Source of the DNA: Amorphophallus konjac | Lineage: Eukaryota > Streptophyta > Magnoliopsida > Alismatales > Araceae | DNA: 64,000 nucleotides | Assembly: GCA_022559845.1 (NCBI GenBank) | Contig: CM040117.1 | Span: forward strand, 15,896,856-15,960,855 | Direction of reading: 5' to 3' | Part shown: positions 1 to 10,523 of the stretch, one piece after another | Layout of the letters: each line of letters opens with the position of its first letter | Numbering within the stretch: position 1 is the first letter of the stretch | Notes under the pieces: generated by a model | The model's database searches: none | What the model saw: the letters and a program-made list of their open reading frames with translations, nothing else | Told to the model about the DNA's origin: nothing | Translations under genes and position numbers: made by a program

Positions 1-1308
1 TACTTCAACGTGCACCTCCAAAAATTTAGAGATATGCGTATCGCCGGCTTCAACCAAAAGTGTGAGGTGTCACTGGGAGTAGCGGAATTCACACTCACTC
101 TGGCAGAATTTGTCACAAGGGTGCATTTTCATGTCATTGATTCCCGCACCTCGTAGAAGGCACTACTTGGCCATCCTTGGCTACATGAGAATATGGTGGT
201 GCCCTCTACGCTCCACCAGTGCATCAAATACAACCTGAAAGGGAAGGAAGAAAGAGTGTTTGCTGATCTCCACCCATTCGAAGTGTTCGAGTGTCACTTG
301 GCGGACGCCCCTCTGTATGCAGAACGGTCGCAGAAGACCTCTGAAGCGAAGACCTCTTCCTGCACATCAAAAAGTACCTCCGACGCCGACTGGTTCCCTC
401 AGCTACCGCGTGGGTATGTTAATCCCAAGACGGTCTCACACATCACCGTCACCGGGAACGTGGGCAGGGTAGCACCTCCCGCCATCTACCCCGAAGCTAA
501 TGAAGTCAAGGTCGACCAGCGGCACGACCACATCGGGATCCCGGAAGGCCTTACCAAGCCAATTCTCGACCTCGATAATATCACTATCGAACCTTTCAAG
601 GCTTGGGAGGTGGCGCAGATAGATGGCCCCAGCAGGTTGTTTTACACAGCTGAGGAGCATCCCACACAGGAGGATACTGATTGTCATCTGCCTGAAGATA
701 TAGAAGACCCGTCAGTTCTCGTACAGGGGTTGACATTTGTAACAAATAGAATGGCCAAGATGTTCTAGAAGCAGCACATCCCCTCTGGCCAACCTCGCAA
801 GAAGAAAGAAGCATTCCAGAAGCTGTGGTATCCCCCAAACCTGGATAAAGAGATGAGACGTGTCTCTCAACACCCAGGGTTAGGCTTCACCCTCGAGGAA
901 TACTATTACAATGGGCGCTATGAAGTGGACACCATCTCTGCTTTCTACCCGACCGAGGATAACTCACTAGGGGCAACTTTCGATGAACACCCAGCAAGAG
1001 CTGAATACACTAAGCCAGCTCAACCAAGAAACATGGAATCAGAAGCCGTATTCCCCTGCTGGTGTTGGGAGTAGGTCTATCCCGAAGAAGTGGCTCTTCA
1101 AGCCAAATTCGACACGGCTAGCAGTAGTGAAGCTGAAGATACTGAAGAAGCAGGGTTGCCTCCCTCCAGTGACCCTCCTCTGATGATGATGTCAGCATTG
1201 CTCGAACCGATCAGGGAAGCTTCTTTCAAACCTGATCAAAAGATGGATGCTGTCAGAAAAGAAAAAGCTACCTCCACTGAAGATATGGTGATCCAAGAGG
1301 GCGGGACC
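1..1308 (+). pseudogene. Ty3/gypsy Tat-lineage polyprotein remnant, protease end and linker, left piece
   Basis: This is the left visible part of an old plus-strand Tat-type polyprotein gene. The translation runs from MRIAGFNQKCEV (about 34) through ALLGHPWLHENMVVPSTLHQC (about 155-225) into an acidic linker. The same protein is encoded on the minus strand at 62291-61000, so both are one family. The PWLHEN/PSTLHQC block follows the aspartic protease in Tat elements (family knowledge). Breaks: an in-frame TAG near 154 where the other copy has a sense codon, a stop at 766-768 with continuation in the same region (KQHIPPS), and a stop near 1072. It ends at 1308 because copia A is inserted there and resumes at 12486. 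It is a dead gene; no promoter or LTR is in view. Confidence 0.88.
1304..1308. repeat. Target site duplication of copia A, left copy
   Basis: GGACC directly precedes the 5' LTR and is repeated exactly at 12481-12485 after the 3' LTR. Five base pairs is the usual copia size. Removing 1309-12485 rejoins the Tat gene. Confidence 0.93.
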
Positions 1309-1527
1309 TGTTGTGCATCCCTAGTTTTGATGATGACAATCCACAAATCATTGAGATACTCACTTAAACATGAGTAGAAATGTTCTCCAATTTATGAATC
1401 AATAAGAACTTCATTCTTCCATGAATTTAGGTACTGATGACATTGCAGGCAGTGGTAAAGTGATATTCACTCCAAGGGCTTCACTGATCAACAGTTTGAT
1501 GGAAGAGATTGAGCGTCTTGATGCATG

Positions 1528-2275
1528 AAGCTTCAAGTCTGCACATCGGTAGCCAGTGCATGCATTATCTAGCAAGTCTATACACTGGCACTGTTAAGCC
1601 TGTACATTGGTGGCCATGTCTCACTTGCATGCTCATCAAAGTCTATACAATCCATCGCCTTCAGATTTACCAAGTCTATACAGCCTGCCTTCATGTTCAA
1701 AGACTATACATCGACGTTGGGCATCAAAGTCTATACACTGCTCACCGCCTCATTAAGCGTCTCACACTTGCAACTCTATACATCGCTGTTGAACTAAAGT
1801 CTATACAGCCGTTTCTTGAGCCAAAGTCTGTACATCGCTTGCATCTTCAAAGTCTACACATCCACAGTTGAACTCAAAGTCTGTACAACATCAGCAACAA
1901 TGCTGTGTCTCATTTTTCCAAGTCTATACAATGGCAGCTGAACTGTAAAGTCTGCACATTGTGCTTTGAAGCTTTTCAAGTCTGTACAGCCATCCGTCTC
2001 TCCTACCGTCTCAATTAAGCCTTGAAGTCTATACAGCGCACCGTCTCGTTAGCGTCTCATGTTGCGTCTCCTGAAAGTCTATACAACGCCACATGCGTTT
2101 CTTCAAAGTCTGTACAGTCTCCACAGAATCTTCAAAGTATACACACTCGTCTTCAAGTGAGCAAGTCTGTACATTGGTTCAAGCCATTCAAAGTCTGTAC
2201 ACTCAGTTGCAGGCAGCAGTAAAGTCTGTACATTGGCGTGCTTAACAACACACAAGTATATACATCCGTTGCGTG
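1528..2275 (+). repeat. Interspersed array of AAGTCTRTACA motifs in copia A 5' LTR
   Basis: About 23 copies of an 11-bp motif, consensus AAGTCTRTACA followed mostly by YYG, at irregular spacing of 20-45 bp with unrelated sequence between. Variants include AAGTCTACACA and AAGTATATACA. The same array recurs in the 3' LTR (10743-11485) and in the copia B LTRs. It is neither a uniform tandem repeat nor a CRISPR array. Confidence 0.85.
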
Positions 2276-2970
2276 AGGCCTGTCAAAGCCTGGATAGAAC
2301 CTACAGAAACTAATTCTGATCTGAAGGCCTAAAAATCTGGAAAGAAGTTGAAGATGGCATGTGGATAAAGGCGTGGAAGAATCTTCTGCTCGATCTGTTG
2401 CTGCATCTGTGGAAGACTTAGTCAACCCTGCAAATCGGATTGAAAGAGCTAAACAGTTTTCTGTTCTAAAAACCCGCAGAGAATCTGAGCGCTAATTTTT
2501 GAATGGCTCAAGCTTTGTTTTGCGCCAACTTTTGAAAGAGAGAAAGAGAAGGAAATAGAAGATATACAGATATCAAGAGTTAGAGGGAGTCGGTGTGCCA
2601 CAAGAAAGAGTGGAGGAAACAGTATCTGAAAGAGAAGAGCAGGTCATGATCAAGCCCTAGTGTGCAGTCTTTGTAGCCGCAAGAAGATCTGCTGCTGAAG
2701 ATAATGGGGATCCAGCTGTGCAAGGGCTCAACCACCTGAAGGCTACCCAGCTCAGAGATCGTGATCTCAATGCGCCAGCAGCCCTATGCACTTGGATTTG
2801 TCAAAACTCTGAAATCTCATATCTTCAGTTTAATGGTTCCTTGTTTTTCTTAAATCAACTATTTCTTCTGATTGCATCAAGCTGTAAGGCAGCAGTGTCA
2901 AGCTGTAAGTCAGCGTGTGTGCAAGCTGTGTGTCAGCGTGTGTACAAGCTGTGAGGCAGCAGTGTTGATT

Positions 2971-3052
2971 GAGACAAGGGTCTCTTGGTAGTGAAGCCTC
3001 ACTCAAGTTGAGTGAGGGGTGGATGTAAGTCTCGTGTAGAGAGTGAACCACC
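2971..3052 (+). promoter_or_regulatory. Conserved leader RNA structure, copia A 5' LTR
   Basis: Three successive stems. GAGAC/GTCTC at 2971-2984. CCTCACTC (2997-3004) pairs with GAGTGAGG (3010-3017). GGTGG (3018-3022) pairs with CCACC (3048-3052), enclosing AGTCTC (3028-3033) against GAGAGT (3039-3044). The last arm has one mismatch here but is perfect in the 3' LTR copy (GAGACT). The same layout with compensatory changes is found in copia B (16901-16949) and copia C (32391-32449). Role unknown; packaging, dimerisation or RNA processing are possible. Confidence 0.6.
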
Positions 3053-3267
3053 TAAAAAGATCATCTTGCATGTGTGATGATTCTTGGTGTGACTGCTCTT
3101 GTTGCATATTAGTCTATAACCTTGATGCTTAAGTAGCTACACCATATTGAAACTCTAGTGTGCTGCATTAACTCTAGCAATAGTTCAAATAAAGTTGGAA
3201 TAAATTGAAAAAGGGAGAAAGATCTATTCACCCCCCCTCTAGATCTATTCAATCATCACACAACACG

Positions 3268-3280
3268 TGGTATCAGAGCC
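3268..3280 (+). other. Primer binding site, initiator Met tRNA, copia A
   Basis: TGGTATCAGAGCC begins two bases after the LTR end. TGGTATCAGAGC is complementary to the 3' end of plant initiator methionine tRNA, the usual copia primer. Confidence 0.93.
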
Positions 3281-3292
3281 TGGCTCTCCAAT

Positions 3293-5518
3293 ATGTGGTC
3301 TAACAACTAGGAGAGAACATGAGGATTGATGTCTAAGGGTCTGACAGCTGAGGGACACTCAGTGAGCAGACCACCATACTTTGATGGAAATGACTACTCA
3401 TACTGGAAAAATCGTATGCAGATATTTCTAAGGGCTCAAGATCATGAAATGTGGAAAGTAGTAAGTCGCGGCCCCTATGAGCTCCCTGAAGATGAGGACT
3501 CGTGGACGAGAGAACAGATTCGAAAATCAACTATCAACTGGGGCGCAATGAATGTAATGCAGTGTGCACTACATCCCACAGAGTTCTCAAGAGTCTCTCA
3601 ATGCACAACCGCGAAAGCCATGTGGGACAGGCTGGAAGTCATATACGAAGGTACATCTGAGGTAAGAGAAACTAAAGCAAACATGTTAATATCAGAGTAT
3701 GAAATGTTCAAGATGAAAACTGATGAAAGTATCTCTGAAATGTATGCAAGATTGATGCAATTGACTAACAGCTTGAAAAGTCTAGGTAAGACTTACACAG
3801 ATCAAGAATTGGTAAGAAAAATTCTCAGGTCTCTTACTCCTGTGTGGCATACCAAAGCCACGGTCATTGAAGATTCAAAAGACCTCACCACTATGAAAGT
3901 GGACCAGCTAATTGGGTCCTTAATGACGTACGAGATCAATCTCAAGAGAAGTGAAAATGAGGACAAAAAGAAAAGGCCAGTAGCCTTGAAAGCCAGCCCA
4001 AGCAAATGTGAATCCTCTGAGACAAGTGAGTCCTCAAGCACTGAGGAAGACAACGGTGAGTTTGCTATTCTAACCTGAAAGTTCAGGAAGTTTCTTCGAA
4101 GAGAAGGTAAGGGATTCAACAATAAGAAGGGAATGGTAAGAAAGTTTTCTCAGCACAAGTTTGATCAACCCAAGAAATCCTCTAACAAAGTAGTTTGCTA
4201 TAACTACAAGAAACCAGGTCACATGAAGGCTGGATGCCCTGAGGCCTCCAAAGGCATGACCTCTAAGTGGAGAGGGAAGAAGCCTAAGGCTATGGTAAGT
4301 ACCTGGAGTGAAGAAGAAGAAGACAGTGAGGAAGAGATGTCATCCGATGAAGATGAAGGGAAATTGTGTCTCATGGCAGAAGGAGAAAGTGAAGATCTTG
4401 AGGTAACTTCTCCTTTCAAGCATTTCTCTGTTTCAGATTGGGAAGACGCATACACTGAATTATTAGATCAGTATGATTTAATCAGAAAAGATAATAAAAG
4501 CCTGAAAAAGAAAATCAACAGCATAAGTCACGATACTAGCTCAATCAACAAGTGCGCTGACTTAGAACTAGAGATCGCCAATCTGCACAAAAAATTGAGT
4601 GAACAGGAATTAGATGAAAACACGTTTAAATCTCAGGAAGAAGAAAATGAATTATTGAGGAAAACAATTGATGAACTGAAGTTAAAAGTGCAAAGCTGTG
4701 AACAGGAGACAAAATTGACCAATGAAAAGGCTAACACGATGAAGGAAGAAAATAATAAACTTCTGGAAGAAATCAAAAGAACTCAGAAAGTATTGGAAGA
4801 CAAACAAGAGAGTCTAGAGAAAATGGTAAGAGGAGAAGAAAACTTGAATGCCATGCTCGGAACAAAAGTAAATTATCAAAAGGAAGGTTTGGGGTATAAA
4901 CCTAATGCCAAAAAGGAATTTCAAATGAAAACCATTACCTTTGTGGCCGGAGCAGATCCTAAAGGAAAGAGACCTCTTATAAACATGTATGAAGTTGAAG
5001 AGCCAAGTGACACAAATGCAAGAGAAAAAGATTCTAACAAAAATGCCTTGGAAGAATCGAGGGTAGAAGGCCAAAACTCTCAAAAGCTCTTCTTGAAACA
5101 AGGCCAATCATCTAATAAGGAAACAAACTCAATCAAGTCATTCAAAGCAAGAAATAAAGAGTTTTGGAATCAAGAAAGTCGGCTCAGAAACCCCCCCGAG
5201 CCGACCACAGGCAAAGCCAGGCGAAATGCTGAATTTTGGCAGAACCGAAGTCGACCACGACCCCCTCAGGTGTCGACCACAGCCAGTAACAGAAAGTGGG
5301 AAAACCACTGGGATGTCAGAGGCCGACACCCAGGGCTCCATAAGCCGACCACGGCTTCTAACAGCAACCATGCTCCAGTGAGCAGAAATCAGAATTTGCT
5401 CCGACCCACAAGATCCACCAATCAAATATGGATTCCTAAATCTTTCTTAAAATATCTGAGTGACCTTACTAGACATATTGAACCCAAGAGCAGTTGGGTT
5501 CCAAAAATCTTCACATGA
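3293..5518 (+). pseudogene. gag: gag of copia A, two premature stops
   Basis: Capsid/nucleocapsid gene. The likely original start is ATG 3293 (MWSNN), matching the start of the intact copia C gag (MWSND). The frame is broken by TAG at 3308-3310 and TGA at 4076-4078 but never shifted, so 3329-4078 and 4133-5518 read on in one frame. The N-terminal half is the copia capsid-like region (RPPYFDGNDYSYWKNRM to about residue 210). The zinc knuckle near 4195 reads CYNYKKPGHMKAGC: its second cysteine is replaced by tyrosine. A charged coiled coil follows (about 4440-4850) and a conserved end IWIPKSF ... SSWVPKIFT before TGA 5516-5518. Both premature stops fit C-to-T changes (CAG to TAG, CGA to TGA). 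Pol follows in the same frame. Confidence 0.9.
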
Positions 5519-8500
5519 TGTGTCATGCAGGAATGTTTAGCGGCCGTCCACAACAAATGGTATCTTGATAGTGGCTGCTCGAGACACATGACCGGAGACA
5601 AGAAGAAGTTTTATCAGCTGATTAAAAAGGATGGTGGACACGTAACCTTTGGTGGAAACAACAAAGGTAAAATTGTCGGAACAGGTAAGATAGGTAAGAA
5701 GCCTTCAAATTGCATTGAGAATGTGTTATTGGTAGATGGCTTAGAGCATAATTTACTGAGCATTAGCCAACTATGTGATAAGGGACACAAGGTGATATTT
5801 GACTCGGAAAGCTGCAAAATAATGGAACCTAATTCAGATCTAGTAAAATTCTTAGGCAAAAGGGTGAACAATGTTTACATGATAGACTTAAATGATCCTG
5901 TTCATTCTAACTTGTGTCTGACTGCTAAAAAGGATGATCTAATCTGGTTATGGCACCGCAGGTTAGGACATGTCAGCTTTAGAGTTTTGCATAAATTGGT
6001 TAAAAAGAACATGGTCAGAGGGCTGCCTGAAATTACCTTTAGTCAAAACATCAAACTATGTGCTGCATGCGCCCAAGGAAAGCAAACTAGAAAAACCTTC
6101 AAAAGCAAATCTGAAAACCAGTCCTCTAAACCACTAGAATTAGTGCATATTGACCTATTTGGGCCAACAAGAACAGCAAGCATCAGTGGGAAGAGATATG
6201 GCTATGTGTTAGTAGATGATTTTTCAAGATTTACTTGGGTGTTTTTCTTATCCCAAAAGAATGATGCATTTCATGAATTTTAGGCCTTCTACAAAAGATT
6301 GAAATAGGATGGTAAGTTCAAAATATGCTCAATCTTATCTGACCATAGCGGAGAATTCGAGAATTCTGAATTTGATACATTTTGCAGGAGCAAAGGAATA
6401 ACGCACAGATTCTCAGCACCCCGAACGCCAGAACAAAATGGGGTGGTGGAAAGAAGGAATCGAACTCTAGTAGAGATGGCGAGAACAATGTTGGCAGAAG
6501 GGAACCTTCCAAGAAAATACTGGGCAGAAGCAGTTAACACCGCATGCTACATTGTGAATCGTGCAATGGTAAGACCATCTAGTGCAAAAACTCCATATGA
6601 AATGTTCAAAGGTAAGAAACCATCTCTAGCCCACTTCAGAATATTTGGTACAAAGTGTTTCATCCATAACAATGACAAGAAAGACTTGGACAAATTTGAA
6701 CCCAAGAGTGACCCAGGAATATTCTTGGGATACTCTGACAAATCAAGAGCTTATAGAGTGTTCAATATCAAAGATCAAGTAGTCGAGGAATCTCCTCACA
6801 TTTCATTTGATGAAACTGATGAATCTATGGATGATGAACAGGTCAACAAGAAAAATGAAGATGGAGAATTTATGGAACCCAAGGATGAGCCAGATGAGCA
6901 AAGTAAGGAATAGCCATGAAGGAGAACAAGGTAACAACTCTGGCGAACCAAATGCAAATGAGGATGGATCATGTAACAATCTTGTAATTATAAGAGTGCT
7001 TAAGGATCACCCCCTTGATAGCATAATTGGTAATGTAAATGAACCAAGGAAAACAAGATCTCAGTGGAGAGCTGTTAATGAATTAGACCAACTTGCACTA
7101 GTCTCCCAAATTGAGCCAAAAACTATAGAAGAAGCCTTGAATGATGAATCCTGGATAGATGCAATGCATGAGGAGTTAAATCAATTTGAGAGAAACAAAG
7201 TTTGGAATTTTGTTCCCAGACCAACCTCTCACTCTATCATTGGAACCAGGTGGGTGTTTAGAAATAAATTAAGTGAGAAAGGGGAGGTCATTAGAAACAA
7301 GGCTAGACTTGTAGCCAAGGGGTACAACCAGGAATTTTGTATTGATTTCGAAGAATCATATGCCCCTGTGGCCAGATTAGAAGCCATCAGGATTTTACTC
7401 GCTTTTGCATCTTCTCATGGAATCAAACTATAACAAATGGATGTAAAAAGTGCTTTTCTAAATGGAGTCATCAAGGAAGAGGTCTATGTAGAGCAACCTC
7501 CTGGGTTTGAGAATGAGGGTTTCCCTAACCATGTTTTTAAACTCAATAAAGCATTATATGGTTTGAAACAGGCTCTACGTGCATGGTACGAGAGGGTAAG
7601 TTCATTTCTTGCCAACAAGGGTTATTCAAGAGGTAAAATAGACCAGACCTTATTTTCAAAGATCCAAGGTAAGGATATTCTCATTGTGCAAATTTATGTT
7701 GACGACATTATATTTGGGTCTACAAAACCCCAATTATGTAATGAATTTGCAAACTTGATGACTGCGGAATTTGAAATGAGTTTGATGGGGGACTTACAAT
7801 TCTTCCTTGGACTGCAGGTCATACAATGCAAGGATGGATACTTCATAAATCAGTCCAAGTACATCAAGGAGATGTTGAAAAGATTTGGCATGGAGAGCTG
7901 CAAAGCCATTGGAACGCCGATGAGCACAAATGTAACACTAGATGCTGATGAAAGAGGTAATCTGGTAGACACAAAAACATACAGAGGTATGATTGGCTCC
8001 TTGCTCTACTTAACTGCCTCTAGACCAGATATACAGTTTAGTGTGTGCATGTGTGCTAGATACCAAGCATGTCCTAAAGAATCACACTTAGGAGCCGTCA
8101 AGCGTATTCTCCGATACCTTGCCGGCACCCAAGATTTGGGACTTTGGTATCCCGCTTTCTAGGATTTAGATTTAATTTCATACTCAGATGCGGATTATGC
8201 TGGATGTAAAATAGATAGAAAAAGCACGAGTGGCTACTGCCAATTCTTGGGCGGATGTCTGATCACTTGGGCTTCTAAGAAGCAACATTCCGTTGCACTC
8301 TCCACTGCTGAGGAAGAATATGTCGCAGTAGGGAGTTGTGGGACACAGGTTCTATGGATCAAACATCAGCTCCAGGATTACAACATAGATATTGGATGTG
8401 CACCAATATTGTGTGATAACACGAGCGCCATTAATCTATCAAAAAATCCAATCCAGCATTCTAGAACAAAACACATAGAAATCCGCCATCACTTCATAAG

Positions 8501-8651
8501 AGATGAAGTCAGCAAAGGCAACTTTGTCGTGCATTTTATTGAAACTGAAAAACAACTTGCTGACATTTTCACTAAACCCCTCAATAATGATAGATTCACC
8601 ACCCTGAGAAGAGAATTGGGGTTATGCAGATCTCCTCATGAAAATCCATAA
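5519..8651 (+). pseudogene. pol: pol of copia A (PR-INT-RT-RNase H), disabled
   Basis: Begins in the gag frame right after the gag stop; first Met at 5525 ([25 protein letters not shown]). Protease active-site DSG is present. Next come the integrase zinc region (WHRRLGHVSF ... CAACAQGK), the DDE core (HIDLFGPT, SDHSGEFE, PEQNGVVERRN), RT ([29 protein letters not shown] at about 7695) and RNase H ([32 protein letters not shown]). Breaks: TAG 6281-6283, a second TAG near 6306, a frame change between about 6810 and 6910, TAA 7431-7433 and TAG 8160-8162. Several match CAG/CAA to TAG/TAA transitions. Ends with TAA at 8649-8651. Not able to make a full polyprotein. Confidence 0.92.
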
Positions 8652-9452
8652 CAGCCTTTCTGCAACAATTTTTCTGTACTGATCACCAATTATTTTCTGG
8701 CAAATAAATGTTACATTAAGGGGGAGTCTAGGTTAGTGAAGTTCAGCATGCATGCATATGGCCAACTCAGTCAGCATGTCTTCTTCAGTTAGCATCTCAT
8801 GATAGGTACTAGTGTCACTAGTCTTCTAGCTGAAACTGGTGGAAATGGAGCAGACTGAGCCGACTTCTTGGCATAATCCTTCTTCTTGTTGCCTAAATCC
8901 TGATCATGTTTTTATACCTCTACAAACCCAATTCAACCGAACTCTTCGTAGCCTACATCAACAAAATCTCACTTCCTCTAACTCTGCAAAGACTCTTGAA
9001 CTAAGGGGGAGGGTTTGTATACACCTCTTCTATTATGAAATCGTTGGGCTGTCACAAGCCACCACTCATCCACTATATGATGAACATAATTATGAGAACA
9101 TAGTAAGAACAAGTTTGGTTGGCTGTAAAATGAGCTTGATTTGCCATGCTTCAATAAACTAAACATATAGGAATATGCCATTTACATGTCCTTGAATCTT
9201 ATAATTGAGAGTAGTAAAGTTATCTTACTCAAAGTGCTCATGCTGTCAAATGAAAATCAAATTCAACTAATTCATGAATGCCTTGGGAATACGCTATTAT
9301 CATGTCTGTCAGGCAGAGCAATGGAATGGCCTCTAAGAAACTGCTGTCTCTCCCTACAAAAAGAGTGATGTATAAAAAGGGAGAAACACGTGTGTCATGA
9401 AGAGCGAAGCTACCTCTGCCGGTATGAATAAGGGTGGGAGTACTGAATAACT

Positions 9453-9575
9453 GGGGATACTGGCGTCTAATCAACGTGTATCCTCACGCAAAAAGGTGCT
9501 CACCAATTCCCAAGTGAGACGGTTAGGCATGCAAAGTAGCCGAGGTCTCTGGCGTGTAAAAAGCGTGTTACCTCG
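9453..9575 (+). ncRNA. Tandem bulged-hairpin pair in copia A 3' region
   Basis: Hairpin 1 (9453-9485): GGGGATAC pairs with GTATCCTC, then TGG opposite T, then CGT/ACG closing a 7-nt loop. Hairpin 2 (9541-9575): CGAGGT/ACCTCG plus a C-G pair, again TGG opposite T, then CGT/GCG closing a 7-nt loop. The sequences differ but the architecture is the same. Equivalent pairs occur in copia B1 (22847-22983) and C (38759-38894). It is a predicted structured element of the transcript, not a known ncRNA family. Confidence 0.6.
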
Positions 9576-10509
9576 TGTAGAAATGTATGTGATAAACCTG
9601 ACCACTCGTCAATCAATTAATCAAAAAAAAAATTGTGTGTATGCAGTTCAAAAGTTTTTCAGTAAAAGATGACAGACAAGTTAGATGGTTGACCCTTGGC
9701 ACCTCATGACAACAAAACTTTCCTGAATTCATATTGCAGCTGGCATTGTGGTCAAATTAACTTGTGCCAAATCAATTATAAGGTTACTAGATCATGTAAA
9801 GAACCATATCCCACTTTGTTGAAGTTTATTCCTGTCTTGACAATCAAACACACTGATAAAGCCCCACATTTATTTCACTAAATTCTTCAGAATGAAATTC
9901 ATTCAGTTAGTGGACAAATTAACAAATACGATTCTTTATGGAAAGGGTTTAAAAAAAAGCCCCCCTTTCAATTTAAGGTCTTTGCAGGTTTTTTTACAAA
10001 AACTCACATTCTTCCCTTCAAAAACTCTCATTCGCATCAAACTCTCATCTGCCTCTCTTATTCACCAGAACAATCATATTGCAAATGCTCTGATGGTAGT
10101 TCATGCACAGCTTATTGACATAGCCAACAGACCGAGTTGGACTGAGTAGCAGTTAGCTCCACTGCCTCCACCAGGGTCTTGAGTTAGGTTCCCCCCCCTT
10201 CTTCTTTTGCTGATGACAAAGGGGGAGAAAGATGATGTCAGTCATTGTAGGATGTAGGATGTCAAATGTCAAATGTCAATGTCAGTCAATGTCAGTCATT
10301 TTGGTTTATGTACAATTTTTTTTGGTCTTTGGTGTCAATGCATTTCCTTCTTGATCAGTCATGTAATTCAGTTCTTTATATAATTCAGTTCTTTATATAC
10401 TCAATGAGATGTTTGGCTTGGCTACAGTTTTCAACTGCACTGCAATTATGTACTCATACTTGATATATTGATTGCAAGGGCTTCACAATGACTTTTGGTT
10501 GTCATCACC

Positions 10510-10523
10510 AAAAAGGGGGAGAA
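10510..10523 (+). other. Polypurine tract of copia A
   Basis: AAAAAGGGGGAGAA directly upstream of the 3' LTR, primer for plus-strand DNA synthesis. It lies between arms of an inverted repeat: TTGTCATCACCAAAA (10499-10513) and TTTTGATGATGACAA (10540-10554, inside the LTR), with one mismatch. Confidence 0.9.

Larger units (their letters stand above)
1309..3265 (+). repeat. 5' LTR of copia A
   Basis: 1957-bp direct repeat of 10524-12480. Starts TGTTGTGCATCC, ends TCACACAACA. It holds an array of AAGTCTRTACA-like motifs (1528-2270), a block of AAGCTGT..CAGCG mini-hairpins (2878-2965), a conserved two-stem leader structure (2971-3052) and, near its end, the pyrimidine block around 3221-3250 (GATCTATTCACCCCCCC) that also ends the copia B and C LTRs. 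Small ORFs across it reflect the motif array and are not credible genes. No convincing TATA box was found. Confidence 0.95.
8652..10523 (+). other. 3' non-coding region of copia A with repeated polypurine tracts
   Basis: About 1.9 kb between pol and the 3' LTR. No envelope-like gene is recognisable; the longest ORF (8839-9162) has no features I can support. It contains AAGGGGGAG tracts at 8718, 9003 and 10218 before the final one at 10510, the multi-tract signature of Sireviruses. GGCAGAGCAATG at 9312-9323 is conserved in copia B and C. Two hairpins follow at 9453-9485 and 9541-9575. Confidence 0.8.

Noticed and set aside
1509..1871. Small ORFs in copia A and B LTR arrays (also 2022-2222, 10724-11086, 11237-11437, 24385-24749)
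   Set aside because: They repeat with the motif arrays in both LTRs, show no domain or sensible start, and are in promoter-proximal U3 sequence.
8839..9162. Possible envelope-like gene after pol in copia A; likewise 38984-39325 in C
   Set aside because: No signal peptide or membrane segments I can support, and no similarity between the families at this place.
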